Counted from the stretch's first letter, positions 8,249 through 17,788 are shown. The stretch is 64,000 nt of DNA from Brevibacillus invocatus (GCF_003710915.1 NZ_RHHR01000014.1:91306-155305); one strand, 5' to 3'. Numbers and translations are program-made. The notes: generated from the sequence alone by a model not told the origin.

Positions 8249-9073
8249 ATGTTTGTTGCTATTGCTGTACTATTTCTGTTCATTGGTGTCGCTGCAGGTG
8301 TCGTAGGGAGTATCGCCGGACTGGGTGGCGGGATTTTCTTCGTCCCTGCGTTACTGTTTTTTGCCAATTTGTACATGCCAGGCTCGATGACTCCACAGGT
8401 TGCAGCCGCTACATCCCTTGTGGTCATTGCGGTAACTGCCCTGTCATCGTCCATTTCTTACATCAAGCAGAAAAAAGTGGATATGCAGAGTGCCTTGCTT
8501 TTTTTTATCGGAAGCGCTCCCGGTGCTATCGTAGGTGTTTACCTTAATACATTACTAGAAACGACCCAATTTACACTTCTCTTCGGCTTGTTTCAGCTTA
8601 GTATGTTCGTTTTGCTGATGGTGAAGGACAAAATCCAGCCACGTCAGTTGAATTGGGATGTGAAGCGTCATTTCATCGACAATGAAGGCAAGGAATACGA
8701 ATATGGATACAGCCGCTGGATGGCGATTCTTGTCGCCTTTTTTGTCGGCATCACGTCTTCCTTGTTCGGTGTGGGAGGCGGTGTGCTGATGGTGCCAGCC
8801 ATGATCATCCTGTTCCGTTTTCCACCTCACATTGCTGCTGCCACTTCCATGCTGGTCATCTTGTTTTCGGCTGTCGTAGGCTCGGTCACGAATGTCTGGC
8901 ATGATCATGTGAGCTGGATGTATGCGGCGATGCTGGCGCCAGGCGCATGGGCTGGCGGCAAGATGGGAGCTTTTGCGGCAAGCAGGATGAAAGGCAAGAC
9001 GATCGTGCTGTTGCTTCGGGTTCTTATTCTGGGGATTGCGATACAAATGATTGGAGAGACCGTGCTCGGATAA
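8249..9073 (+). CDS. yunE: TauE/SafE (TSUP) family membrane transporter, YunE-like
   Basis: Membrane protein of the 4-toluene sulfonate uptake (TSUP) family, 274 residues with about eight hydrophobic segments. The duplicated family signature is visible: GSIAGLGGGIFFVPAL near residue 28 and GITSSLFGVGGGVLMVPAM near residue 170, each followed by a stretch ending in AAATS (PQVAAATSLV, PHIAAATSML). Family members export sulfite, sulfoacetate or related anions; the substrate here is unknown. It precedes yunD and yunC as in Bacillus, which supports the YunE assignment. Start ATG follows AAGAAGGGGAGCT. Confidence 0.88.
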   Translation: MFVAIAVLFLFIGVAAGVVGSIAGLGGGIFFVPALLFFANLYMPGSMTPQVAAATSLVVIAVTALSSSISYIKQKKVDMQSALLFFIGSAPGAIVGVYLNTLLETTQFTLLFGLFQLSMFVLLMVKDKIQPRQLNWDVKRHFIDNEGKEYEYGYSRWMAILVAFFVGITSSLFGVGGGVLMVPAMIILFRFPPHIAAATSMLVILFSAVVGSVTNVWHDHVSWMYAAMLAPGAWAGGKMGAFAASRMKGKTIVLLLRVLILGIAIQMIGETVLG

Positions 9074-9101
9074 TCTCCGGGAAAGAGAGGGAGGGGAGAT
9101 C

Positions 9102-10541
9102 GTGGCGGACACCTGTACCTTGCATATGCTGCATACCAATGATTTGCACAGTCATTTTGCGAGTATGCCCCGTATCGCCACCTGTCTTCGCACGCATCGG
9201 AAGGATTGGGAGCAGCGGGATGAGCGCGTGCTGACCCTCGACATCGGCGATCATCTGGACCGGATGAGCATGATCACAGAAGCGAGCTTTGGCAAAGTCA
9301 ATGTGGAGATCATGAACCGGAGCGGCTATCAGTATGCGACCATCGGAAACAACGAAGGCATCACGTTGACAAAGTCCAAGCTGGATGACCTGTATGAAGC
9401 AGCCGCTTTTACGGTGATTGCAGGCAATTTGCTGGAGGGCGCGGACGACACTGTGCCCAAGTGGGCTGTTCCTTACGCGATTCATCAATGGTCCGATCTG
9501 CGGGTAGCCTTGCTCGCAATGACGATTCCCTATCCGCACTCCTACAAAAGCATGGGCTGGGAGATCAGGGAGGTATTGCCGTTGCTTGTCGAGCAAGTCG
9601 CTGCTTTGCGCTCGCAGGCTGATATTATTGTGTTGATGTCCCATCTTGGCTATCAGGAGGATTGTCGCCTGGCAGAACAGGTAGATGGGCTGGATGTGAT
9701 ATTGGGTGCACATACCCATCACCTCTTGGAGCACGGTGTACGGGTAGGAAATACCTTGATTGCACAGACAGGGCGCTTCGGACAATACGTCGGCCATGTA
9801 CGGTTGGTCTGGGACAGGACGGCCGGACAGATCACCGAAGCTGAAGCAGAGGTATTGGCTTCCGAAAAGTATCAGCAGGCAGAGGATATCGTTGCCGTCA
9901 TTCAAAGGGAAGAGAAGAAGGCGGAAGAGCTGCTTTCCCGACCGCTGACCGTGCTTGGAACAGATTTGTTGATGAATTGGGAACAAGAGACGCCGTTCGC
10001 TTCTTTCCTTGCTGCCAGTATCCGCGAGAAGACGGGAGCCGAGATCGGGCTGGCCAATGGCGGACTCCTGCTCTCTGATCTCCACCACGGCAGCGTAACG
10101 TCAGCAGATCTCTTGCGTTGTGTGCCCCACCCGTTGAATCTGTGTGCTGTCACCTTGACGGGCGAGCAGCTCGGTCAAATTCTGGAACAGGCGATCCAGC
10201 CCGAGATCGTCAGGAAGAGGCTGTACGGTTGTGGATTCCGTGGACAGATCGAGGGCTGGATGGGTGTGGACGGCTTGCAGATCCAGTACCTCCCAGCCGA
10301 GCGGCCGAGCATCGTGTCCATTGAAGTGAACGGTCAGCCACTGGTGAGTAATCAGGAATATCGGGTCGGCACAGTGGATATGTTCATGTACAATCGACTG
10401 TTTCCAACACTTTTACAGGGAAGCGATATCCGCTTTTTCCTGCCTGCCATGCTCCGCGAGATTCTGGCAGAGACACTCTGCAATGAGCAAATGCTGCTTG
10501 GCGCGTTTTCACCCAGATGGATTCCGGTCGAGGCTGGCTGA
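9102..10541 (+). CDS. yunD: 5'-nucleotidase/metallophosphoesterase, YunD-like
   Basis: UshA/5'-nucleotidase-type protein, 479 residues, without a signal peptide, so probably cytoplasmic. The metallophosphoesterase domain shows HTNDLHSHF, DIGDHLDRM, GNNEG, LMSHLGY and GAHTHH (metal ligands), followed by the C-terminal nucleotidase domain (from about residue 300: ANGGLLLSDL, LTGEQLGQILEQA). Start GTG 9102 is chosen because GGGAGGGGAG lies directly upstream; a longer TTG-start version would overlap yunE by 23 bases and lacks a ribosome site. It belongs to a yunE-yunD-yunC set. Confidence 0.9.
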   Translation: MADTCTLHMLHTNDLHSHFASMPRIATCLRTHRKDWEQRDERVLTLDIGDHLDRMSMITEASFGKVNVEIMNRSGYQYATIGNNEGITLTKSKLDDLYEAAAFTVIAGNLLEGADDTVPKWAVPYAIHQWSDLRVALLAMTIPYPHSYKSMGWEIREVLPLLVEQVAALRSQADIIVLMSHLGYQEDCRLAEQVDGLDVILGAHTHHLLEHGVRVGNTLIAQTGRFGQYVGHVRLVWDRTAGQITEAEAEVLASEKYQQAEDIVAVIQREEKKAEELLSRPLTVLGTDLLMNWEQETPFASFLAASIREKTGAEIGLANGGLLLSDLHHGSVTSADLLRCVPHPLNLCAVTLTGEQLGQILEQAIQPEIVRKRLYGCGFRGQIEGWMGVDGLQIQYLPAERPSIVSIEVNGQPLVSNQEYRVGTVDMFMYNRLFPTLLQGSDIRFFLPAMLREILAETLCNEQMLLGAFSPRWIPVEAG

Positions 10542-10615
10542 GGCTGTACGTACACCTTTCCGCTTTTCATGTCATAGGATATATCGCCATGAAGAGTGAC
10601 GAAGGAGGATGTGCG

Positions 10616-10918
10616 ATGGTCGAAGTACAGCCTATTCATTTTCCAGAAGGAACAGCAATTGCGGTGAGTGTCCAACTGCCCAAGACGACGCTATTGGCAG
10701 TCACGACAGACCGAGGGTATATCATGTGCGGCGCGCTAGATGTCGGTCTGCTGAATGAACGTCTGGCCAAAAGAGAGATTATTGCCGGGCGTGCAGTAGG
10801 GGTAAAGACCATTCAGGAGCTGTTGGATGCTCCGCTGGAATCCGTGACGATAACAGCTGAAAATATGGGGATTACAGCAGGAATGATCGGAAAAGACGCG
10901 ATTGTCAAAATGCTGTAG
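10616..10918 (+). CDS. yunC: DUF1805 protein, YunC-like
   Basis: Conserved 100-residue protein of the DUF1805 family (B. subtilis YunC). Landmarks: a central TTDRGYIMCGALDVGLLNERL followed by GRAVGVKTIQELLDAPL and ENMGITAGMIGKDA. Function is unknown. ATG 10616 has the ribosome site GAAGGAGG 7 bases upstream. The frame is open further upstream into the end of yunD, but no start there has a ribosome site. It follows yunD by 74 bases and is closed by a strong terminator. Confidence 0.9.
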   Translation: MVEVQPIHFPEGTAIAVSVQLPKTTLLAVTTDRGYIMCGALDVGLLNERLAKREIIAGRAVGVKTIQELLDAPLESVTITAENMGITAGMIGKDAIVKML

Positions 10919-10936
10919 AAGCAACCTGGCCAAAGC

Positions 10937-10969
10937 AAAAGCCTTTGTCGAACGATGACAAAGGCTTTT
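10937..10969. terminator. Terminator after yunC
   Basis: Inverted repeat AAAAGCCTTTGTC / GACAAAGGCTTTT with a 7-base loop; flanking A and T runs could let it work on both strands. Confidence 0.85.
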
Positions 10970-11058
10970 CGCCATAACATTGTGCAAAATATCGTGTAGA
11001 ATCGAGTCGAATCACGCTATAATAGGTGTACCATGATGAAAGGCGAATGTTGGAAAAT

Positions 11059-12153
11059 ATGAGACTGATATCGATTCGAAAATGTCGTCCGGGTGATACC
11101 CTGGCGCGCTCTATTTATACGGAAACCGGCATGGTGCTTGTCGGTGCGGGTGTAGAACTGACTGACCGCATGCTGACCAGACTGAAAGCGAAAAATATAA
11201 CAAGCCTATATATCCAGGATAAACGGACTGACGATATTTTTATTGAAGGTGTCATATCTGAAGAGACGCGCAGAGAAGCGATGTCGATCATTCATGAGAC
11301 CTTTTCTGCGGTGAACGAATTTCCTCAAAAATGGCAGCAGATTTTTTCGGACAGGTCCTTTGGGCGACAATTGCGCCAGATCATGGCTGCGGTTGCTGAC
11401 GAAATGAAGGGCTGCCGCTCCGCGATGAATCTGATGGCAGATGCATGTGCTTTCGATAATTACATCTTTACCCATTCCTTCAATGTAGCGCTTTATAGCT
11501 CTGCGCTGGCCATGAAGAGTGGCTTTTCGGAAAAGGAAATCATGGAAATCGGCATTGGTGGTATGCTGCACGATATCGGCAAGATGAATGTACCCGACGA
11601 AATCCTGAAGAAGCCTGGCAGATTGGCGCAGGAAGAGTTTGAGTTGATGAAAAAGCATACGGAGATCGGTTTCGAGCTGCTGCGCAGGCAAGACGAGATT
11701 CCCTTGCTGGCAGCGCACTGTGCGTATCAGCATCACGAACGCTGGGACGGTTCCGGCTACCCTCGCCAGCTGAAGGCCGAGGAAATACATCCGTACGCTC
11801 GCTTGATGGCAGTCGCGGATGTCTTTGACGCGCTGACGACACATCGCATCTACCGGGAGCCGATGCTGCCGCATGAAGCGATGGAGGTCTTGTATTCGGG
11901 AGCAGACAGACTGTTCGATCAGAAATACGTTTTGGCGCTTCGAGACACCATCGCCCTTTACCCGTTGGGACTTAGTGTCACGCTGAATTCAGGGGAGGCG
12001 GGGGTCGTCGTGGATGCCAATCAGGGGCTGCCGAGCCGTCCGATCATTCGCATCCTCGCTGACGAAAATGGCAATCAGCTGGACGAGCCTTATGAATACG
12101 ACCTTTCCAAGCGACTTCATTTGATGATTGTGGCCTGTGACGAGCTGGTATAG
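11059..12153 (+). CDS. HD-GYP domain protein (probable c-di-GMP phosphodiesterase)
   Basis: 364-residue protein with an N-terminal region typical of stand-alone HD-GYP proteins (RPGDTLARSIYTETGMVLVGAG) and an HD-GYP domain from about residue 120. The domain shows HSFNVALYS, GMLHDIGKMNVP (HD pair), and HHERWDGSGYP with the GYP motif, then ARLMAVADVFDALTT. Members hydrolyse cyclic di-GMP. No receiver domain is present. ATG 11059 matches the conserved N-terminus of relatives; two earlier in-frame starts (11026, 11047) give 4-11 extra residues and also lack a good ribosome site, so the start is uncertain. Confidence 0.88.
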   Translation: MRLISIRKCRPGDTLARSIYTETGMVLVGAGVELTDRMLTRLKAKNITSLYIQDKRTDDIFIEGVISEETRREAMSIIHETFSAVNEFPQKWQQIFSDRSFGRQLRQIMAAVADEMKGCRSAMNLMADACAFDNYIFTHSFNVALYSSALAMKSGFSEKEIMEIGIGGMLHDIGKMNVPDEILKKPGRLAQEEFELMKKHTEIGFELLRRQDEIPLLAAHCAYQHHERWDGSGYPRQLKAEEIHPYARLMAVADVFDALTTHRIYREPMLPHEAMEVLYSGADRLFDQKYVLALRDTIALYPLGLSVTLNSGEAGVVVDANQGLPSRPIIRILADENGNQLDEPYEYDLSKRLHLMIVACDELV

Positions 12154-12159
12154 CAGTCG

Positions 12160-13095
12160 TTACAGCCATTCTTTCTTTTTAAAAATGACAAACATGGTAA
12201 TGCCAATCGTGGCCATGCTGCCGAGTACAATGTAGTAGCCGTAGGGAGAGCTTAATTCTGGCATGACATCAAAGTTCATACCGTAGATGCCCGTTACGAT
12301 CGTCAGTGGCATGAAGATTGTCGTCAATGCGGTGAAGATGCGCATGATGTCATTCGCTCGCCCGGCGAGTGCTGCCTGGTATGCTTCTCGCAAGTTGCCG
12401 ATCAGGTCGCGGAACGTATCAAAGCTTTCCACGACTTTGACGGCGTCGTCTACGATGTCACCGAAATACTTTCGCAGGTAAGGATCGATCAGTGGAAGTT
12501 CTTTTCTGTGCAATTCATCAATTAAATACCGCTGCGGCAACAGCATTTTACGCGCGTACAGGATTTCACTGCGCAGACCGATAATTTGTTCGAGATGGGA
12601 TTTCCGCGTATTCATTAATATTTCTTCTTCCAGATTCTCAATAAGATCCTCGATATTCTCAATCACGTCAAAAAAGCGATCCACAATATCATCGATCAGA
12701 TAGTACAGAAAGGCAGCAGGACGATTGATTTCCTTTTCCCGGATGAGGGAGAGCATTTGCTCCAGCTCAGGAGCTTCCTGCTTGGTCACCGTGATGATGG
12801 TCGTACTGCCGAGAAACAGGTTGATTTCGCGCAGGAAGATATCTTGATTGTGAAACGTAATGCCATTGACCACGAGAAAATAATGATCGTCGTAGACTTG
12901 CAGCTTAGGACGCTGTTCCTCTTCATCGATGCAATCCTCCACGGCTAGATGGTGCAAGCCGAAGAGAGGCTGCAACACGGATAGATCGAAAGGGGTAGCG
13001 TCTATCCAGTAAAATCCGTTGTCTGGCGCAAGCAATGTCTGCTCGATGTCATCAATCGGAGTGAGTATTCCGTTCTGGATCAGTTGTATGTTCAT
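12160..13095 (-). CDS. corA: CorA family magnesium/divalent cation transporter
   Basis: 311-residue CorA-type channel. The large cytoplasmic N-terminal domain (1-245) ends in a long helix, followed by two transmembrane helices. The selectivity motif YGMNF is at the end of the first helix (about residue 270), and the loop DVMPELSSPYGYY precedes the second. The C-terminus is basic (FKKKEWL). It moves Mg2+ (or Co2+/Ni2+) down the membrane potential. The gene is convergent with the HD-GYP gene, separated by 6 bases. Confidence 0.93.
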   Translation of the reverse strand: MNIQLIQNGILTPIDDIEQTLLAPDNGFYWIDATPFDLSVLQPLFGLHHLAVEDCIDEEEQRPKLQVYDDHYFLVVNGITFHNQDIFLREINLFLGSTTIITVTKQEAPELEQMLSLIREKEINRPAAFLYYLIDDIVDRFFDVIENIEDLIENLEEEILMNTRKSHLEQIIGLRSEILYARKMLLPQRYLIDELHRKELPLIDPYLRKYFGDIVDDAVKVVESFDTFRDLIGNLREAYQAALAGRANDIMRIFTALTTIFMPLTIVTGIYGMNFDVMPELSSPYGYYIVLGSMATIGITMFVIFKKKEWL

Positions 13096-13400
13096 GGATT
13101 TTTCTCCTGCTGGTGGTTTGATTTGCTGCGACTATACGCGGCCAGATCTCGCGGAGGATCAAGTCGTATGCCGACCGAAGGGCTTCGTGGCTTGGCGGAG
13201 AAAACACCGTCTGTTGCCCATTTCCCGGCTTATCCATCCCATTTCCCCCTTTTTTCGCTCCCTACATTAAAGAAGGTATGAACCGTTGTTTGTCTCTTAT
13301 CCCCGCGTGGATCGTAATCCTCATTAGTCTTCCACATTTTGCAAAAGTACTCATCCGCATTTTACCATATATGGCGGGAACGCTGAAGTTGGCAGGACAG
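13096..13400. other. Intergenic region with no supported gene
   Basis: About 300 bases between the corA start and the first recognisable codons of the acyl-CoA synthetase. Short open frames exist on both strands but none has both a ribosome site and recognisable sequence. It probably holds the corA promoter and the decayed 5' end of the synthetase gene. Confidence 0.5.
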
Positions 13401-13513
13401 GCCGGGCTATTGACAGAGTAGGAACAACGAGCTGGTTCTGGGATGCATTTATCCGTTTTGCCGACATTCAATTTGCCCAACCTTACGACCAGGTACTGGA
13501 CGATTCGAATGGA

Positions 13514-15247
13514 TTGTCAGACCCCAAGTGGTTTGTTGGCGGAAAGATCAATCTGGTTCATAATTTTCTCGATAAATGGGCGCAAAATCCCTCTACGGCA
13601 GAACGCATGGCTCTGATCTGGGAAGGGGAAGGGGGAGAGGAGAAACGCTACAGCTTCCTTGAGCTTTACAGGCAGGTGAATCGATTTGCCCATACGCTGG
13701 GAAGATTGGGCGTGGAGCGGGGAGACCGTGTAGCGATCTACATGCCGATGATTCCGGAAACCGTAATTGCGCTTTACGGGATCTACAAGGCGGGAGCTAT
13801 TGCCGTGCCGCTATTTTCCGGGTTTGGTCCAGAAGCTGTCGCGGTTCGCTTGCGTGATGTGGAGGCCAAGGCAGTCGTCACGGCTGACGGCTTTTATCGT
13901 GGCGGGCATCAGGTTTTGCTCAAGCACGTGCTGGACAAGGCACTGGAGACAGTTCCTTGTGTTCAGGCGGTTTTGGTTGCAGCGCGATTGGGCGAAAAAG
14001 TGCTGCTAACACCTGGACGCGACTGGCATTGGAACGAATGGATGGAGCAGGTGCCGGACCAGTATGAGACCGTAGCTACAGACGCGGAAGAGGTCTGCAT
14101 GGTCAGCTATTCCTCAGGTACGACGGGGAGTCCGAAGGGAATCGTCCACGTACATGGTGGGATCGCAGTCAAAACAGCGGAGGTCGGGATGTTCATCTAT
14201 GACATCCGGGAGAACGATGTTTTTACGATGATCACGGATTTTGGCTGGATGATGGGGCAGCTACCGCTCTTTTCGGCCCACAGTGTAGCAGCTCCTTTCC
14301 TGATGTACGAAGGTAGTCCGATGCATCCGGATCCAGGGAGAATCTACCGGCAGATTGAGAAGCATCAGGTAAGCGTGTTCGGCGCTCCAGCTACTGCCTT
14401 GCGGTTGCTGAAAACCTACGCGGAGCCATTTCGGGAAAAAGCAAACCTGGACTCGCTGCGAATACTGGGGCACACCGGAGAACCAATCGATGAGGAGACC
14501 TGGAGCTGGTATTTGTCATGGACGGACGGAAAGGCTCCCATCATAAACGGTAGCGGGGGTACAGAGGTTTTCGCAGAAATCCTGTCCTCGATCAGCATTT
14601 TGCCGCAAAAGCCCACTTGCCTTGGAGCGACGCCAGCTGTAGGAGCGAGGGTCGTAGATGAGTCGGGAAAACCAGTGGAGCGAGGCAAGGCGGGCTACCT
14701 TGTCTTTACGGTTCCACAACCGGCACAGACGCGAGGCTTTTGGCGAAATCGCCAGTGGTACATGGACACCTATTTTCCACTCGGAAATGAGATGTGGTGG
14801 CAGGGGGATATCGTGCTGGTAGACGAGGAGGGCTATTGGTTCCATCATGGGAGAGCCGATGATGTGATCAAAGTATCGGGGAGAAGGACAGGGCCAGGAG
14901 AGCTGGAGGATGTCGTATGCCAGTACCCGGATGTATTGGAAGCCGCTGCGATTGGCGTTCCCCATCCGATGAAGGGCGAAGAGATTGTGCTGTTCGTCGT
15001 TCCGACACCGCCATCCCGTCTCGAACCGGATGCGTTAAAGCAGCATGTGTCTGCCAAGCTGGGTAAACCGTACGAGCCGGGTGAAATACACCTGGTAGCA
15101 GACCTGCCGAAGACCCGTACGCAAAAGATCATGCGCAGACTGATGAAACAGCATTATTTATCTCAGGAACTCGGGGATACCTCCAGTCTGATGAATCCTG
15201 GAGCATTGAACCAATTGCCGAGAAGACAAAAAATGAAACAAGGCTAA
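13514..15247 (+). CDS. acetyl/acyl-CoA synthetase-like AMP-binding enzyme, 5' end damaged or start unclear
   Basis: Adenylate-forming enzyme of the acetyl-CoA synthetase group; activates a carboxylate with ATP and CoA. Motifs: SYSSGTTGSPKGIVHVHGG (P-loop-like A3), NGSGGTE, GAR near the mid-region, WWQGD, GRADDVIKVSGRR and the catalytic lysine in KTRTQKIMRR. The only usable start in frame, TTG 13514, has no ribosome site and would remove conserved N-terminal sequence. In the same frame, bases about 13400-13513 still encode family-like residues (WFWDAF, IQFAQPYDQVLDDSNG), but no ATG, GTG or TTG occurs there. The gene is probably disrupted at its 5' end by a frameshift near 13380, or it uses an unusual start. 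Confidence 0.75.
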   Translation: MSDPKWFVGGKINLVHNFLDKWAQNPSTAERMALIWEGEGGEEKRYSFLELYRQVNRFAHTLGRLGVERGDRVAIYMPMIPETVIALYGIYKAGAIAVPLFSGFGPEAVAVRLRDVEAKAVVTADGFYRGGHQVLLKHVLDKALETVPCVQAVLVAARLGEKVLLTPGRDWHWNEWMEQVPDQYETVATDAEEVCMVSYSSGTTGSPKGIVHVHGGIAVKTAEVGMFIYDIRENDVFTMITDFGWMMGQLPLFSAHSVAAPFLMYEGSPMHPDPGRIYRQIEKHQVSVFGAPATALRLLKTYAEPFREKANLDSLRILGHTGEPIDEETWSWYLSWTDGKAPIINGSGGTEVFAEILSSISILPQKPTCLGATPAVGARVVDESGKPVERGKAGYLVFTVPQPAQTRGFWRNRQWYMDTYFPLGNEMWWQGDIVLVDEEGYWFHHGRADDVIKVSGRRTGPGELEDVVCQYPDVLEAAAIGVPHPMKGEEIVLFVVPTPPSRLEPDALKQHVSAKLGKPYEPGEIHLVADLPKTRTQKIMRRLMKQHYLSQELGDTSSLMNPGALNQLPRRQKMKQG

Positions 15248-15265
15248 AAGGCATAAATTAAGAAG

Positions 15266-15305
15266 AAGGCTTCGTCAAATGATTTTTTTGACGAAGCTTT
15301 ATTTC
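15266..15305 (+). terminator. Terminator after acyl-CoA synthetase
   Basis: Arms GCTTCGTCAAA / TTTGACGAAGC with a short T-rich loop, then TTTATTTCTT. Confidence 0.85.
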
Positions 15306-15445
15306 TTCAGCGAATCGTGTTTCTTACTATGTTTACAGAAATCAAAAGAAAGGTATATAATTCATAGGATATATTGAAATCATAATATCTATTGAATGTA
15401 TTATAAGAGTGTAAATACCTATAGGGTTAAGAAGGAGTCCAATCA

Positions 15446-16762
15446 ATGAGTACTCGTCCGTTTTCCAGCTTGTTCGGAGTAAAAGGGAAATCTAATGGTG
15501 AATCATTTTTTGGTGAGGTAAAGGAGCAAGGGGAAGTTCACATCGCCCCAGGTTCTCTTTTGTCAAGACAGCTAGAGCTTATCCATCTGACTGAACACGA
15601 TTTGTCCATAGCCAAAGCGATCCAACCTGTAATCATTCAAAATATTAATAAAATTGTCGATGCATTCTATGACAATATTGCCAACGAAGAACTGCTCATG
15701 ACGATTATCAATAACAACAGCACGATCGATCGACTGAAGCAGACGCTAAACCGCCACATCACCGAGATGTTTTGCGGCAAGATCGACAGTGAGTACATCG
15801 CACAGCGCAGCCGGATTGCGATCATCCACATGCGCATTGGTCTGGAACCAAAATGGTACATGTGCGCGTTTCAAAATCTCCTGGTCTCAATCATGGGACT
15901 ACTGGACGAAGCGATCAAGGACAAGCGTGAATTCGTACAGGCGATCCAGGTCGTGACGAAAATCCTCAACATCGAGCAGCAAATCGTCCTGGAAGAATAC
16001 GAAAATGAGCATGAGCGCGCGCGTCAGAAGGAACAGAAGAAAAAAGACGAGCTGCGCGTCGCTCTGGCCAACTCTGCGCATGAGCTTGCTGCTGTAGCAG
16101 AGGAAAACAGTGCTTCTGTCGAGCAATTGACCGAACAGGCTCGAGAAGTAGTACGCTTTGCCGAGAATGGGACAGGCTATTCGAGCAATGCGCAGCGCCT
16201 TTCCCAGGAAGGTAAAGAGAAGCTGGAGAACCAGCAGGATCAGATGAAATTGATTCAAAACAGTGTTCACCAGATCTCGGATGAAATGAAAATGCTCGAG
16301 GATAACGCGGAAAAAATCCGTGGAATTGTCGATGTCGTGACTGCTATTGCGGAGCAAACCAATCTGTTGGCACTGAACGCTGCTATTGAGGCAGCGCGTG
16401 CTGGCGAGCAGGGACGCGGCTTTGCGGTCGTTGCCGATGAAGTGCGCAAGCTGGCCGAGCAGACCAAAAAATCGGTATCCGGCGTCCGTGAGCTGATCGA
16501 AAAAACCAATCAGCAAACGGTTGTATTGTCTGCTGTAGTCCATGAAATTCAGACACTCGTTCACTCCAGTACAGCTATGACCAATGAGACGAACGCATTC
16601 TTCGAAGGGATCATAGATGCAGTGTCCGACAGTAAAGAGCAGAGCAGCCAAATCCAACGTGAGCTGGAAAACTTCTTCCGCGTCATGGAGGATATGAACC
16701 AGGCCGTAGCGCAGGTAGCTTTCTCTGCGGATGAACTGTCTGACATCACTGAAAATCTGTAG
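15446..16762 (+). CDS. hemAT: HemAT-type globin-coupled aerotaxis transducer
   Basis: Soluble oxygen-sensing chemoreceptor, 438 residues. The N-terminal globin-coupled sensor domain (about 30-185) contains [31 protein letters not shown], and [14 protein letters not shown], whose His is the expected proximal haem ligand. There is no transmembrane segment. The C-terminal methyl-accepting domain holds the highly conserved hairpin (about 285-340: [38 protein letters not shown]). Length is close to B. subtilis HemAT (432). ATG follows AAGAAGGAG. A good terminator follows at 16834. Confidence 0.93.
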   Translation: MSTRPFSSLFGVKGKSNGESFFGEVKEQGEVHIAPGSLLSRQLELIHLTEHDLSIAKAIQPVIIQNINKIVDAFYDNIANEELLMTIINNNSTIDRLKQTLNRHITEMFCGKIDSEYIAQRSRIAIIHMRIGLEPKWYMCAFQNLLVSIMGLLDEAIKDKREFVQAIQVVTKILNIEQQIVLEEYENEHERARQKEQKKKDELRVALANSAHELAAVAEENSASVEQLTEQAREVVRFAENGTGYSSNAQRLSQEGKEKLENQQDQMKLIQNSVHQISDEMKMLEDNAEKIRGIVDVVTAIAEQTNLLALNAAIEAARAGEQGRGFAVVADEVRKLAEQTKKSVSGVRELIEKTNQQTVVLSAVVHEIQTLVHSSTAMTNETNAFFEGIIDAVSDSKEQSSQIQRELENFFRVMEDMNQAVAQVAFSADELSDITENL

Positions 16763-16833
16763 ACGAGCCAGCAGGTAAACGAATAGAAGCAGAGGTACAT
16801 CGTCTTGCATGAGGGCGGTGTGCTTCAGTATGT

Positions 16834-16863
16834 AAAAAGAGAAACCAGGGTTTCTCTTTTTTT
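16834..16863 (+). terminator. Terminator after hemAT
   Basis: AAAAGAGAAAC, short loop, GTTTCTCTTTT and a seven-T run. Confidence 0.85.
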
Positions 16864-16889
16864 GTGCGTGTGTTCCGGAGGAGTGGTTT

Positions 16890-17417
16890 ATACGCAAATC
16901 CACCTTTACCGGTCAGGAGACGTTTTTTCCAAAGGATTTAATTCTCTCTCGCATCGATCAAATCATCAACAAAAAAGATGATTTATCGCTAGATGAATTG
17001 GCAGAGAAGCTGTCCCATTCTCCATTGTTGCCTGATCTATATGCGACTTCAGATGATTTAAAGGAACGTAACATTGTTTCGGTAATTGTGTTAGACCGTT
17101 ATGGAGCCTCACCGGGCAGCGAACAAGCGGCAGTCTATTCCTTTCAACAAATGCTACCGCTTTTTACGATCAATCAGCTGCTAGCCAATGGCGAGATCAG
17201 TCTGGAAGAAGGGGGGCTGTTGCTGGAAACGCTGAACGAGCAATGGCCAAAGCCGGATGGCAAACCCTATGAACTTCTGTTTTTCAGGAAGATGGGGGTG
17301 TCTTCGTGCCTGCTGGTATCCGTTCCGGCAGATCTTCATTTTGATAAAGGTGTGAAAGTGGTCGCGCGAATTTCGCTGGTGGAGCTGGCGGAGCAATTGA
17401 AGGGCAAGCTGATCTAA
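16890..17417 (+). CDS. Hypothetical protein with probable ATA start codon
   Basis: Unrecognised 175-residue cytoplasmic protein. A perfect ribosome site (CGGAGGAG) lies 6 bases upstream of ATA 16890, and the frame from there reads like real protein (GQETFFPKDLILSRIDQII, then DDLSLDELAEKL). The first standard start in frame is TTG 16998, 108 bases further in, with no ribosome site. Either the gene uses a rare ATA start or an original ATG has mutated. The rest has an alternating hydrophobic pattern (IVSVIVLDRYGASPG, LFFRKMGVSSCLLVSVPADL) but no motif I can name. It is followed by an MFS remnant. Confidence 0.6.
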   Translation: MRKSTFTGQETFFPKDLILSRIDQIINKKDDLSLDELAEKLSHSPLLPDLYATSDDLKERNIVSVIVLDRYGASPGSEQAAVYSFQQMLPLFTINQLLANGEISLEEGGLLLETLNEQWPKPDGKPYELLFFRKMGVSSCLLVSVPADLHFDKGVKVVARISLVELAEQLKGKLI

Positions 17418-17434
17418 GGGGGAAATCATATGTC

Positions 17435-17788
17435 TCGATCAGAACGCGAAGCAAACGATTTACCCAATCTGAAGACTGGTCGTTAATGAACGTGGGGGCA
17501 TGGGCAGGAACATATCTGATCTCGCATATCCGGCTTCCACTCATGACTGGCCTTTTGATGACATCGCTTTTGTCTGCAATAGCGGTTAAGGTTGCATTTT
17601 ACGGAAGCCAGCTTTGGAGCGTGTTGCTGCTACTGAGTGTAGCAGGGGTTTTTACGGGAGCTGCCCAGGTTTGCAAAAATACGCTTCTTCAGCAGGCAGA
17701 CAGCTGGATTCGAGGCAGAGTGATGGGCAATCAGAACACGCTCAGTCGCAGTGGTTCCTGTAACGAGGGTTTCTTCCAAAGGCTATAG
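17435..17788 (+). pseudogene. MFS transporter fragment
   Basis: Part of a major facilitator superfamily permease. The frame from about 17435 reads SKRFTQSEDWSLMNVGAW, followed by hydrophobic segments and then QADSWIRGRVMG, which resembles the loop and RGRVMG motif that precedes a late helix in this family. After that motif the sequence becomes unrelated and stops at 17788. About 100 of an expected 400 residues are present, with neither a proper start nor end, so it is an internal relic. A small alternative frame starts at ATG 17430 after a G-rich site and stops within 20 codons. Confidence 0.6.

Noticed and set aside
9024..10088. 354-codon minus-strand frame opposite yunD
   Set aside because: Antisense shadow of a clearly identified phosphoesterase gene.
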